Source: Schaalia cardiffensis
GTDB lineage: Bacteria; Actinomycetota; Actinomycetes; Actinomycetales; Actinomycetaceae
DNA: 64,000 nt
Reading direction: 5' to 3'
Assembly: GCF_016405145.1 (NCBI RefSeq)
Contig: NZ_JAEKIA010000001.1
Location: 220,313 to 284,312, forward strand
The notes under the pieces were generated by a model that saw only the letters and a list, made by a program, of their open reading frames with translations, did not search any database and had not been told where the DNA came from. Shown here one piece after another: positions 1-7,554 of this stretch. Position 1 is the stretch's first letter; each line of letters begins with the position of its first letter. The translations under genes were made by a program, and so were the position numbers.

Positions 1-354
1 CTCGAACTGCCCGAAGGCTACGACTCCATTATTGGTACCGAGGGGGTTCACCTCTCAGGGGGTGAAGCTCAGCGCGTCGCACTGGCCCGAGCTTTCCTCT
101 CCAACGCGCCAGTGCTTCTCCTCGATGAGGCGACTGCACAGGCCGACCCTCACTCCGAGCGGCGCATTCAAGAAGCACTCGGAGCACTGTCGAGGGGGCG
201 GACCACCATCGTCATCGCCCACCGTTTGTCCACCATCGTTGACGCCGACCAAATCCTCGTCCTTGATTCGGGGCGGATCGTTGAGCGCGGCACCCACGCC
301 GAGCTCCTCGCGCTCGACGGCACCTATGCGGCACTGTGGAAGGCACAGCAATGA
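1..354 (+). CDS. ABC transporter ATP-binding protein, C-terminal end (5' part outside window)
   Basis: The frame is open from the first base, so only the last 117 codons are present. They hold the second half of a nucleotide-binding domain: the ABC signature [14 protein letters not shown] at residues 19-32 of the fragment, the Walker B stretch [13 protein letters not shown], and the switch histidine in IAHRLSTI. The stop codon overlaps the ATG of the next gene (ATGA), and that gene encodes a permease-ATPase half transporter. The two products therefore probably form a heterodimer, as in IrtAB/YbtPQ-type siderophore importers. The substrate is inference; no membrane part of this subunit is visible. 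Confidence 0.9.
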   Translation, partial: LELPEGYDSIIGTEGVHLSGGEAQRVALARAFLSNAPVLLLDEATAQADPHSERRIQEALGALSRGRTTIVIAHRLSTIVDADQILVLDSGRIVERGTHAELLALDGTYAALWKAQQ

Positions 355-2102
355 TCTCTTTGCTCTTCTCGCTCATTGACTCTCCTCGCTCGATGATCAT
401 CACGATCGTCTCTCATGTCCTCTCTGGCGCATTCCAGGGACTTGCCCTCGCCCTGCTTGTCCCTTTCCTTTCCTCTTTCCTCGACTCGGGGCGGGTTGAA
501 GCTCGCTGGCTCATCATGGAGCTCCTTGCGATCGGTGCCTCCATGGCCCTGTCGATGATCGGTTCCGTCACGGCCTTCAAAGTCGCGTCCTTCGACATAT
601 GCGGAGACCTGATCCGCAAAGTCGGCTCGCGAGTCCAGGCACTGCCCCTGGGCTGGTTCGACGCGAACTCGGCCGGCCGGGTGACGACGGCGACCTCAAC
701 GAGCATCTCCCTCCTGTCTCATCTGCCCTCGATCGTTGTGCCTAAACTCGCCTCAATGGCAGGGACGGCCTTCACGCTCCTCCTCGCCGCCCTCATCTAC
801 GACTGGAAGATGGCGCTCGCCATGGCGGCCTGCATTCCGCTGTGCATCATTGCCCTACGCCTCCTCGCTCGCAGTGTGGTGCGCGAGCATGCCGCCGAAG
901 AGGCGGCCATGCAGGATCTGAGCACGAGGATCCTCGAGTTCGCCCGCCTCCAGGCGGTTTTGCGTGCCACGGATTGTCTGAAGGACGGGTGGGAGCCGCT
1001 GAATCAGAGCTTCGTGCGCGAGCATGAAACGACTCAAAGGGCGGGCCAGGCGAAGGGCCCCGCAGCGTCCCTTTTCCATGCCTCAGTCGTGGCTTCCCTC
1101 CTCCTCGCCGTGGGCGTCGCCGCCTTCCAGGTCCTCGGCGGCGTCTTGGAGCCGGGCGTGTTCATCGCCTTGTCGCTCATGGCGGTCCGTTTCGCCGAGC
1201 CAATCGGGATGCTCGCCTTCTATGTCGATCCCCTCCACGAGGCCCGCGTTGCTCTCGAGGACATCGCCTCGATCGTGCATGCGCCTCTTCTGCCCAAGGT
1301 CGATGAATCTCAGGCCCTTCTTCCCGCAGATCCTTTCGACCTCGAGTTCGATCATGTTGATTTCGCCTACGTGGATGGCACTCCCGTCATCACAGATCTC
1401 GATCAGGCTCTGCCGGGTCGCTCCATCACAGCTCTCGTCGGCCCCTCCGGTTCGGGCAAGTCGACTCTTGCTCGTCTCATCGCTCGTTTTTGGGATGTGG
1501 ATTCCGGTGCGATTCGCCTTGGTGGGCCCGATGTCAGAGAAATCTCGAATGAGGTTCTCATGCAGCGGATCTCGATGGTGTTCCAGGAGGTCTACCTCTT
1601 CAATACCTCAATCGAGGAGAATGTGCGGATCGGCCGTCCCACTGCGAGTGACGCGGAACTTGTTGAGGCCGCTGAGCGAGCCGGACTCAGCGAAGTCGTC
1701 GAGCGCCTGCCCGAGGGGTGGAAGACCATCGTCGGGGAGGGAGGCTCTGCCCTATCGGGTGGGGAGAGGCAAAGGGTTGCGATCGCTCGTGCTTTCCTCA
1801 AGGACTCCCCGGTTCTTCTCCTCGATGAGGCGACGAGCGCCTTGGACGGCGTGAATGAAGCCTCCGTGACCTCCGCTTTGGCGGAGCTGTCCGCGGGACG
1901 CTCCGTTGTCGTCATCGCTCATCGTCTCTCCACGGTTCGTCGAGCCGACCGCATCCTTGTTCTTCGAGATGGAGCTGTGGAAGCACTCGGCTCGCACGAA
2001 GAGCTCTACGAAGCCGGTGGCACCTACCGAGAGTTCTGGGACGACCAGTCGCATGTCGAGCGCTGGAGGATTCGAGGCGAGGCACCCCGGGCTTCGCTGT
2101 GA
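351..2102 (+). CDS. ABC transporter, fused permease/ATPase half transporter (IrtB/YbtQ-like)
   Basis: This 583-residue protein has an N-terminal membrane domain with about six hydrophobic segments (residues 1-300) and a C-terminal ATPase domain. The ATPase domain shows Walker [10 protein letters not shown], a Q-loop in VFQEVYLF, signature [14 protein letters not shown], Walker [13 protein letters not shown] and the H-loop IAHRLST. I chose the ATG at 351 over an upstream in-frame GTG (336) because it overlaps the previous stop by four bases, which fits translational coupling. Type IV half transporters of this arrangement include iron-siderophore importers and multidrug exporters. The IrtB/YbtQ resemblance is my reading of the sequence and the substrate is not proven. 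Confidence 0.88.
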   Translation: MISLLFSLIDSPRSMIITIVSHVLSGAFQGLALALLVPFLSSFLDSGRVEARWLIMELLAIGASMALSMIGSVTAFKVASFDICGDLIRKVGSRVQALPLGWFDANSAGRVTTATSTSISLLSHLPSIVVPKLASMAGTAFTLLLAALIYDWKMALAMAACIPLCIIALRLLARSVVREHAAEEAAMQDLSTRILEFARLQAVLRATDCLKDGWEPLNQSFVREHETTQRAGQAKGPAASLFHASVVASLLLAVGVAAFQVLGGVLEPGVFIALSLMAVRFAEPIGMLAFYVDPLHEARVALEDIASIVHAPLLPKVDESQALLPADPFDLEFDHVDFAYVDGTPVITDLDQALPGRSITALVGPSGSGKSTLARLIARFWDVDSGAIRLGGPDVREISNEVLMQRISMVFQEVYLFNTSIEENVRIGRPTASDAELVEAAERAGLSEVVERLPEGWKTIVGEGGSALSGGERQRVAIARAFLKDSPVLLLDEATSALDGVNEASVTSALAELSAGRSVVVIAHRLSTVRRADRILVLRDGAVEALGSHEELYEAGGTYREFWDDQSHVERWRIRGEAPRASL

Positions 2103-2107
2103 GTTCG

Positions 2108-2148
2108 GGGGGCTACGTGGGCTCGCTCAAGGAGCCCACGTAGCCCCC
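2108..2148 (+). terminator. Strong hairpin after the ABC transporter pair
   Basis: A perfect 17-bp stem (2108-2124 with 2132-2148) and a 7-base loop lie 5 bases after the transporter stop codon. There is no long T tract. It sits between the plus-strand transporter and the 3' end of the minus-strand tRNA-Arg, so it may stop transcription from both sides. Confidence 0.75.
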
Positions 2149-2155
2149 GTTGTCA

Positions 2156-2231
2156 TGGCGCCCCCGACAGGACTCGAACCTGCAACCATCGGATTAGAAG
2201 GCCGGTGCTCTATCCATTGAGCTACGGAGGC
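2156..2231 (-). tRNA. tRNA-Arg (anticodon TCT)
   Basis: On the minus strand the cloverleaf reads 5' acceptor GCCTCCG, D stem GCTC/GAGC, anticodon loop CTTCTAA (TCT) and T arm GCAGG-TTCGAGT-CCTGT. It ends in discriminator G and an encoded CCA (2156-2158). The mature body is 2159-2231. The anticodon stem has weak outer pairs (C-A and C-U), otherwise all pairing is standard. Confidence 0.93.
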
Positions 2232-2558
2232 AAGCGCTGGCGCGCATGGTCAAGCCTAGCGGCGATCCGCCTCTCACCCCAATTCGAAGACGCTGTTGTG
2301 CGCTGCGCCCCGTGAAGGTGGCACAGCCAGCCCCAATTGACCGAAAACTCACCGCAATTCGGAAAAGGTGTTGTGTGCTGCGCCTGCCCCAATTTGGGGC
2401 TGCTCACTTGCGATGATAGTTCCCCGCAGATTCTCACCACAGGGGCTGGTCAAGTTGCACAGGTGCGTGCGCTCGCCAGTTTCGGGTGTATGCGCTTGCC
2501 AGTTCGGGTGAAGAAAAGGCCCGGTGCTCTCGCACCGGGCCCAGCTGCGGATTCGAGG
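2232..2558. other. Intergenic stretch with imperfect short direct repeats, no gene seen
   Basis: No convincing gene. A roughly 30-base segment containing GTTGTGYGCTGCGCC occurs twice (near 2292-2312 and 2369-2389). A 20-base segment TGCGCTYGCCAGTTTCGGGTG occurs twice next to each other (2468-2488 and 2491-2510, one base shorter). Open frames here have no ribosome binding site or family resemblance. Confidence 0.6.
2519..2540 (-). terminator. Rho-independent terminator of rpmF
   Basis: A 9-bp perfect GC-rich stem (GCCCGGTGC with GCACCGGGC) and a 4-base loop, 18 bases past the rpmF stop. On the minus strand it is followed by CCTTTTCTTC, a T-rich tail as expected for an intrinsic terminator. 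Confidence 0.85.
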
Positions 2559-2729
2559 TCAGGCCTCGATGTCCAGCAGACCGTTCTTGTACGCCTTCGC
2601 CAGACGGCGCGGAATACGCACCTCACGGCCAGCAACCTTAACGGTGTTGAGCTCAGTGAGATTGGCCTTCCACGTGGAACGGCGAGTGCGGGTGTTTGCA
2701 CGGGACATCTTTCGCTTCGGAACTGCCAT
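2559..2729 (-). CDS. rpmF: 50S ribosomal protein L32
   Basis: This 56-residue basic protein begins [17 protein letters not shown], the characteristic L32 start, and is a component of the large ribosomal subunit. I set the start at the ATG preceded by GGGGAGGCACG. A longer open frame upstream is not conserved in character. The protein has no cysteine, so it lacks the zinc-ribbon CXXC pairs of the zinc-binding L32 form; in Actinobacteria such cysteine-free versions are common. It stands alone between tRNA-Arg and yigZ and has its own terminator. Confidence 0.96.
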   Translation of the reverse strand: MAVPKRKMSRANTRTRRSTWKANLTELNTVKVAGREVRIPRRLAKAYKNGLLDIEA

Positions 2730-2930
2730 GATCGTGCCTCCCCTCTCTTCTCGGTAGTCGTATGGTCGTTTGGTGGTCTGAGGACCGCCGCCCGACGCTC
2801 GGCGCCGCAAGAAGGGCCCGACCGGCCCGTCCCAGTGACGGCAACCCTGAAATATTAGCACGTCACGATCTGCGCTCCGAAGCCAGGCCCCTTCACCTGC
2901 GCTGCGATTCTCATTACATCTCCTCCTCGT

Positions 2931-3059
2931 CTTGCGCTCCCCTCACTACCTTGCGTTCCCCTCAGCATCTTGCGCTCCCCTCAGCATCTTGCGCTCCCCT
3001 CCGCATCTTGCGCTCCCCTCAGCATCTTGCGCTTCCTCACTACCTTGCGCTTCCAACAC
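2931..3059. repeat. 19-bp tandem repeat, about 7 copies
   Basis: The unit CTTGCGCTCCCCTCAGCAT is repeated head to tail from 2931. Units 2-5 (2950-3025) are nearly identical, and units 1, 6 and 7 are degenerate, with CACTAC replacing CAGCAT. There is no unique spacer between units, so it is a minisatellite and not a CRISPR array. Confidence 0.9.
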
Positions 3060-3213
3060 GTGGTGCTCAGGACTCAGTGGACATGAGCAGGACATCAACG
3101 AGGTCGAGGCACCCCGAACACCACAGGACGAGCAGTGAGAAAGAGCGCGCACTCATCGCCTACCCTGAAAGATAAGAAGGAGCCCCCAAGGAGCATCGCT
3201 CGACGCGCTCTGC

Positions 3214-3243
3214 GTGTTGAACACAACCCCACGTGTTGAACAC
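3214..3243. promoter_or_regulatory. Pair of identical inverted-repeat sites upstream of yigZ
   Basis: The sequence GTGTTGAACAC (arms GTGTT/AACAC around one base) occurs at 3214-3224 and again at 3233-3243, so the centres are 19 bases apart, about two helical turns. The spacing and symmetry suit a dimeric DNA-binding protein, but no regulator is identified, and the pair could also be a simple 19-base duplication. Confidence 0.4.
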
Positions 3244-3317
3244 AAGCTCCATGGGCCCGCACCAATGTGCCATTGCCCGCGCGGACGCTCAATCGAACCC
3301 GGATGAGGAGCATGAAG

Positions 3318-3974
3318 ATGGCAATCATTGAGACGATCCGTGAGGGCAGCGTGATCCACCACGAGATCGAAATCAAGAAGTCTCGCTTCTTGACGACTCT
3401 TGCTCGCACGGATTCACCCGAACAAGCCCGAGCCCTCATTGACGCAGTGAAAGCCGAGCATCCGCAGGCGCGCCACAACTGCTCCGCCTATGTGATCCAA
3501 GTAGAAGGACGCGATCCGCACCAACACTCAAGCGACGATGGAGAGCCCTCAGGGACAGCCGGCACCCCCATGCTCGAAGCTCTCAAGCTCGCGGGCGTAT
3601 GGAACGTGACCGCAGTCGTCACCCGTTATTTCGGAGGAATCCTCTTAGGGGGCGGCGGTTTGATTCGCGCCTACTCCACAGCGGTTTCCGAGGCCCTGGC
3701 GAAGGCCCCAAGGGCACATCTCAAAGACATTGAGGTTCTTGAGGCCCACCTTCTCCCAGGCGACGCGGGACGGATCGAAGCGGAGCTTCGTCACGGCAGA
3801 GCCGAAATCCTTGGCGTCGACTGGGGAAACGAAGTGAGTATTCGTATCGGCGTGAATCCCGGCGAGCGCGAACCCTTCGATGCTCTCCTCGCTTCACTGT
3901 CTTCTGGTGTTTCACAGTTCCACATGGTGGCCACTCGCCGAATCGAGGTGGACGGATCCCACCTGAAGTTGTAA
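3318..3974 (+). CDS. YigZ/IMPACT family protein
   Basis: The 218-residue protein has the IMPACT/YigZ N-terminal fold: KKSRFL near residue 20, then HNCSAYVIQ, SDDGEPSGTAGTPML and TRYFGGILLGGGGLIRAYS. These are the family's conserved blocks. A smaller C-terminal domain follows (DUF1949 type). Members are widespread and their molecular role is poorly defined. I chose the third ATG (3318) because GAGGAG lies 7 bases before it; ATGs at 3303 and 3312 are too close to or upstream of that site. It is followed by a hairpin and appears to be a single-gene unit. Confidence 0.9.
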   Translation: MAIIETIREGSVIHHEIEIKKSRFLTTLARTDSPEQARALIDAVKAEHPQARHNCSAYVIQVEGRDPHQHSSDDGEPSGTAGTPMLEALKLAGVWNVTAVVTRYFGGILLGGGGLIRAYSTAVSEALAKAPRAHLKDIEVLEAHLLPGDAGRIEAELRHGRAEILGVDWGNEVSIRIGVNPGEREPFDALLASLSSGVSQFHMVATRRIEVDGSHLKL

Positions 3975-4058
3975 AAGTGTCAGCATGATTGAGCCCCAGC
4001 AGATGGACCGGGGAATCCACCCCCACCTCGCTTCGGTGTGCCTGTGTCACTGTCTTGC

Positions 4059-4102
4059 GGGCGAATGACCCCCATAGTGCTCTCATGCACTGTCATTCGC
4101 CC
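4059..4102 (+). terminator. Hairpin after yigZ
   Basis: An 11-bp outer stem (GGGCGAATGAC with GTCATTCGCCC) stacks on a 5-bp inner stem (AGTGC/GCACT), with a 6-base bulge on one side. There is no T tract. It lies between yigZ and cysK and probably ends the yigZ message. Confidence 0.6.
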
Positions 4103-4185
4103 TGAGCCTCGCCTGAGCGAGCGCCCCTCCTCCCCTTCTTTCGCGCTATGGTTTTTCAGCGCTTTCACCATTCCTGAGGAAATTC

Positions 4186-5118
4186 ATGTCCCGTATCGCT
4201 TCTTGTGTCGCTGAACTCATCGGCCACACCCCCCTCGTCCGCATCAACTCACTCATCGCCACCGATGCGCATGTGATCGCCAAACTCGAGGCTTTCAATC
4301 CCGCCTCCTCGGTGAAGGACCGCATCGCCGCTTCGATCATTGACGCAGCAGAGGCCTCTGGCGAACTCAAGCCCGGAGGCACAATCATCGAAGCGACTTC
4401 CGGCAACACCGGCATCGCCCTTGCAATGGTTGGCGCCGCTCGCGGATACAAGGTCGTGATCGTGATGCCCGAATCCATGAGCGTCGAGCGTCGCATCATC
4501 GTCCGTGCTTTCGGCGCTGAACTCGTTCTCACCGACCCCAAGGGCGGGGTCGCAGCAGCAGTCGCCGAGGCTGAGCGTATCCGCGATGAGCGCCCCGGTT
4601 CGATCATCGCCTCCCAATTCGATAATCCCGCAAACCCCGCAGCACATGTCGCTACGACCGGCGAGGAGATCTGGGCCGACACCGAGGGCCAGGTCGATGT
4701 TTTCGTGGCCGGTGTCGGCACGGGGGGCACTATCTCGGGGATCGCGAAATCCCTCAAGGCGAAGAACCCGAATGTCACGATCATCGCGGTTCAGCCCGCC
4801 GAATCTCCGCTCCTGACTGGTGGGAGTGCAGGGCCGCATGGCATTCAGGGCCTGATGCCCAACTTCCTGCCCGGCAACTACGATGCCTCCCTCATTGACG
4901 AGGTCGTCTCCGTCAAGACCGTTGAGGCATTGGAATACGCGCGTCGAGCCGCCGCCGAAGAAGGGCTCCTCGTGGGGATCTCCTCTGGGGCGGCGCTTGC
5001 GGGAACCGCCCTCGTTGCCGCACGCGAGGAATTCGCGGGCAAGACGATCGTGACTCTTCTTCCCGACACCGGTGAGCGCTACCTTTCAACCGCGCTCTTC
5101 GATGATCTGAGGGAGTGA
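4186..5118 (+). CDS. cysK: Cysteine synthase A (O-acetylserine sulfhydrylase)
   Basis: This pyridoxal-phosphate enzyme of 310 residues makes cysteine from O-acetylserine and sulfide in the cytoplasm. The lysine that binds PLP is Lys44 in [11 protein letters not shown]. The substrate loop [10 protein letters not shown] follows at residues 71-80, and the phosphate-binding GTGGTISG lies near residue 180. Length is normal for CysK. The ATG has GAGGAAATTC in front. cysE follows about 180 bases downstream on the same strand, so substrate and product enzymes of the pathway are neighbours. Confidence 0.96.
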   Translation: MSRIASCVAELIGHTPLVRINSLIATDAHVIAKLEAFNPASSVKDRIAASIIDAAEASGELKPGGTIIEATSGNTGIALAMVGAARGYKVVIVMPESMSVERRIIVRAFGAELVLTDPKGGVAAAVAEAERIRDERPGSIIASQFDNPANPAAHVATTGEEIWADTEGQVDVFVAGVGTGGTISGIAKSLKAKNPNVTIIAVQPAESPLLTGGSAGPHGIQGLMPNFLPGNYDASLIDEVVSVKTVEALEYARRAAAEEGLLVGISSGAALAGTALVAAREEFAGKTIVTLLPDTGERYLSTALFDDLRE

Positions 5119-5185
5119 TGACCCGGGCGGATGGGGAGAACTCTTTCGCCCCTATCCGCCCCGTTGGCTCAGGTTCAGTGCCATC

Positions 5186-5238
5186 CCCACTGAGCCCAGC
5201 TCAGAGCTCCCCCGCTGAGCCCAACTCAGAACTCTCCC
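5186..5238. repeat. Two imperfect CTGAGCCC-type repeat units between cysK and cysE
   Basis: Two adjacent units of about 25 bases share CTGAGCCCARCTCAGARCTC (5190-5209 and 5215-5234) with single-base differences. The motif resembles the larger degenerate array at 11066-11462. Confidence 0.6.
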
Positions 5239-5300
5239 ACTCATTCAGGACCAGCGCCCTCCAGCCGATAGACTGGAGGAGTTTTAGCGAAGGGACGATC

Positions 5301-5909
5301 ATGGTGATGAATCCGTTGCGAGCCGCACGCCTCCTCAAAGAGGATCTTCACACCGCTTGTCACCGTGATCCGGCCGCAACCTCGGCCCTCGAAGTCGCCC
5401 TCACCTATCCCGGGGTCCACGCTCTATGGGCGCACCGCCTCTCCCATGCCCTCTGGGTCCGCAAGGTCAAGCTTCCCGCGCGCATCCTGTCCTCGATTTC
5501 ACGTTCCTTCACGGGAGTCGATATCCATCCGGCGGCGGTCATTGGACGCCGTGTCTTCATTGATCATGCGACCGGTGTCGTCATTGGTGCGACGACCGAG
5601 GTCGGCGAGGATGTCGTGATCTTCCACGGCGTAACCCTCGGCGGGGTCTCCATGACCCCAGGCAAGCGTCACCCCACGATCGGCAGTCACGTCATGATCG
5701 GCGCCGGGGCGAAGGTTTTGGGGCCGATCACCGTCGGCGACGGGGTGAAGATCGGTGCGAACGCGGTGGTCGTGAAGGACGTGCCCTGTGGCTCGGTCGC
5801 GATCGGCGTACCCGCGAAGCTCTTGCCCAAGCCCTGCCAGGACACGAAAGACGACGATCTCATCATTGATCCCGCCTACTTCCTCGACGAACCTGAGTTG
5901 TACATCTGA
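5301..5909 (+). CDS. cysE: Serine O-acetyltransferase
   Basis: This 202-residue enzyme acetylates serine with acetyl-CoA to give O-acetylserine, the substrate of the upstream CysK. The N-terminal helical domain is followed by a left-handed beta helix built from hexapeptide repeats ([22 protein letters not shown] onward, then [16 protein letters not shown] and [10 protein letters not shown]). The catalytic DH pair lies in FIDHATG and the catalytic His in FHGVTLGG. The start at 5301 is chosen because GAAGGGA lies five bases upstream; the open frame continues further up without a binding site. Confidence 0.95.
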   Translation: MVMNPLRAARLLKEDLHTACHRDPAATSALEVALTYPGVHALWAHRLSHALWVRKVKLPARILSSISRSFTGVDIHPAAVIGRRVFIDHATGVVIGATTEVGEDVVIFHGVTLGGVSMTPGKRHPTIGSHVMIGAGAKVLGPITVGDGVKIGANAVVVKDVPCGSVAIGVPAKLLPKPCQDTKDDDLIIDPAYFLDEPELYI

Positions 5910-5977
5910 GCTGCTCTTTTCCCCACTCAGCACCCCAAACGCATCCGATTGTGATGCGCACCACCTATGCTTGAGGC

Positions 5978-6469
5978 ATGGAACAGCGCACTCTTCACGC
6001 ACCGGTGAATGCGTTGACCGATGTCGATCGCCCGGCAGGAGTCGAAATCGCGACGCTCACCCGTTACGACATCCCCGTGCTCGCCGTCCTCACCCTGGAC
6101 GCCTACGGCGATCCCACGACAGCTGAAGCACTCCTGGAGACTTCTGAAGAGCTCAGACTCACCTTCGACGGCGCCTTCGGCCCGACGACCGAAGATTCCT
6201 TCGTTGGCGCTTGGGACGGCGGGACCCTCGTCGGAGCAATCCTCGTCGTCCGAGAATCCCCCTGGGATGACGCCCCCGATGGTCCTTTCGTCGTCGACCT
6301 CGTCGTCGACCCCGAGTATCGGCGCCGAGGCATTGCCACGGCCCTCATCGCCGAGGTCGCGAGCCGTTGCAAGGACTGGGGTTTCGATTCCCTCGCCCTG
6401 CGGATCGATGGCCGCCACTCAGGAGCGGCCGAGCTCTACGACGACCTCGGATTCGAAGAGATCGGCTGA
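5978..6469 (+). CDS. GNAT family N-acetyltransferase
   Basis: The 163-residue protein has the acetyl-CoA binding motif A of the GNAT fold, VVDPEYRRRGIATALI (residues 108-123), followed by the C-terminal LRIDGRHSGAAELYDDLGFEEIG typical of the family. The acceptor cannot be read from the sequence. It ends seven bases before the convergent Nei gene, with no room for a separate terminator. Confidence 0.85.
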   Translation: MEQRTLHAPVNALTDVDRPAGVEIATLTRYDIPVLAVLTLDAYGDPTTAEALLETSEELRLTFDGAFGPTTEDSFVGAWDGGTLVGAILVVRESPWDDAPDGPFVVDLVVDPEYRRRGIATALIAEVASRCKDWGFDSLALRIDGRHSGAAELYDDLGFEEIG

Positions 6470-6476
6470 TAGCACC

Positions 6477-7439
6477 TCAACGCTGGCACGAAGGACACCA
6501 GAAGAGGCGACGGTTCTGCATGAGTGCTTCTCGCACGGCAGTGCCGCAGCGCAGGCAGGGCCTGCCCGTCCGGTGATAGACGTACCAGCGCGACGCTTCC
6601 TCATCACCTTCAAGGGGAGGATTCGGGGCCTCAAGCGGGTCCATTGTCTCCAAACGCCCGGCGGCCAATCCCCTGTTCATCAGATCGCAGATGAGGACCC
6701 ACAGGTCTGTCAAGCGCTTGGCGGAGATGTTCGATCCCTTGCGGTAGGGGGAGATCCCCGCAAGGAAGAGGGCATCCGCCCGGTAGATATTGCCGACCCC
6801 CGCGATGATTGCCTGATCCATAACGATCTCGCCAATGGCGCGCTTCTTCGCGTGCGCAACCTCGGCGAATCTCTTCGCCGCCTCTCGGTCCTCGCGCGCG
6901 CCCTCGTCGAGAGGATCCGGGCCAAGCTTCGCCTGCGCTGCGATCCGTTCCTCATTCGAGATGAGTTCACAACGGTTCGGTCCGATGAGGTCGGCGACGG
7001 CGTGTTCGTTATACATGCGGAAGCGCACCTGGCCGACGGGTTCGGGAGGCTCCCACTCGCCTTTCGCGGCCTGACCATAGCCTTCGCCCCAACGGGTTTC
7101 GGAGTGCCCATCCCACTCCCCTTTCGCGACGGGGGCAATACGATGGGCGACCCCGTGGCCCTCATCGACGACGCTTTCGTCACCGTTGAAACGCCACCAT
7201 CCGTATAAGCCGAGGTGGATATGCATCCACTCCTGCGGTTCACTGCCCACGGCCTCGGGGGGAACGAAACCGATGAACATGTGCTTGCCGTGAACACGGA
7301 TCTGCTCGAGGACGCGCCCGTTGATCTTCTCGGCCGAGGCCGCGAAGCGCCCCTGCGGGGAGGAGGCGAGGACGCTCCCACCCGTGAAGAGTTCGTTCAT
7401 CGTGGACGCGAGCCTGCGAATCGCATCGCCCTCGGGCAT
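6477..7439 (-). CDS. Fpg/Nei family DNA glycosylase (endonuclease VIII type)
   Basis: The 320-residue protein begins MPEGDAIRR. After removal of Met, Pro2 (the catalytic amine) and Glu3 are in the positions required for base excision of oxidised bases. The helix-two-turn-helix region contains DQAIIAGVGNIYRADALF. A C-terminal zinc finger is visible (CLRCG ... CPSC). MPEGD is typical of the actinobacterial Nei2 branch rather than MutM (MPELPE). It is somewhat longer than usual for the family. It is transcribed in the same direction as leuS, which lies upstream, but a hairpin separates them. Confidence 0.9.
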   Translation of the reverse strand: MPEGDAIRRLASTMNELFTGGSVLASSPQGRFAASAEKINGRVLEQIRVHGKHMFIGFVPPEAVGSEPQEWMHIHLGLYGWWRFNGDESVVDEGHGVAHRIAPVAKGEWDGHSETRWGEGYGQAAKGEWEPPEPVGQVRFRMYNEHAVADLIGPNRCELISNEERIAAQAKLGPDPLDEGAREDREAAKRFAEVAHAKKRAIGEIVMDQAIIAGVGNIYRADALFLAGISPYRKGSNISAKRLTDLWVLICDLMNRGLAAGRLETMDPLEAPNPPLEGDEEASRWYVYHRTGRPCLRCGTAVREALMQNRRLFWCPSCQR

Positions 7440-7503
7440 GAATCCTCCTCAATACTGTCGGGGCCCTGGCGCCCCGGGGCACGAGCCTACCCGCTCAGCG
7501 AAG

Positions 7504-7536
7504 ACCCGGCCCCTCGAAAAACGAAGGGCCGGGTCC
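7504..7536 (-). terminator. Hairpin after leuS
   Basis: A perfect 10-bp stem (GACCCGGCCC with GGGCCGGGTC), 13-base loop, 18 bases past the leuS stop. No clear T tract follows on the minus strand. Confidence 0.65.
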
Positions 7537-7554
7537 ACGGCGTGGTGCGTGCGT

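Larger units (their letters stand above)
2730..3317. other. Long intergenic region between rpmF and yigZ
   Basis: No gene supported. It holds the divergent upstream regions of rpmF and yigZ, a 19-bp tandem repeat (2931-3059) and a pair of 11-bp inverted-repeat sites (3214-3243), each listed separately. Confidence 0.6.

Noticed and set aside
2931..3059. CRISPR array
   Set aside because: Units of 19 bases follow each other without spacers, and no cas gene is in the window.
3214..3243. LexA (SOS) box
   Set aside because: Actinobacterial LexA sites are GAAC-N4-GTTY; the sites here have GTT and AAC in the opposite order and spacing.
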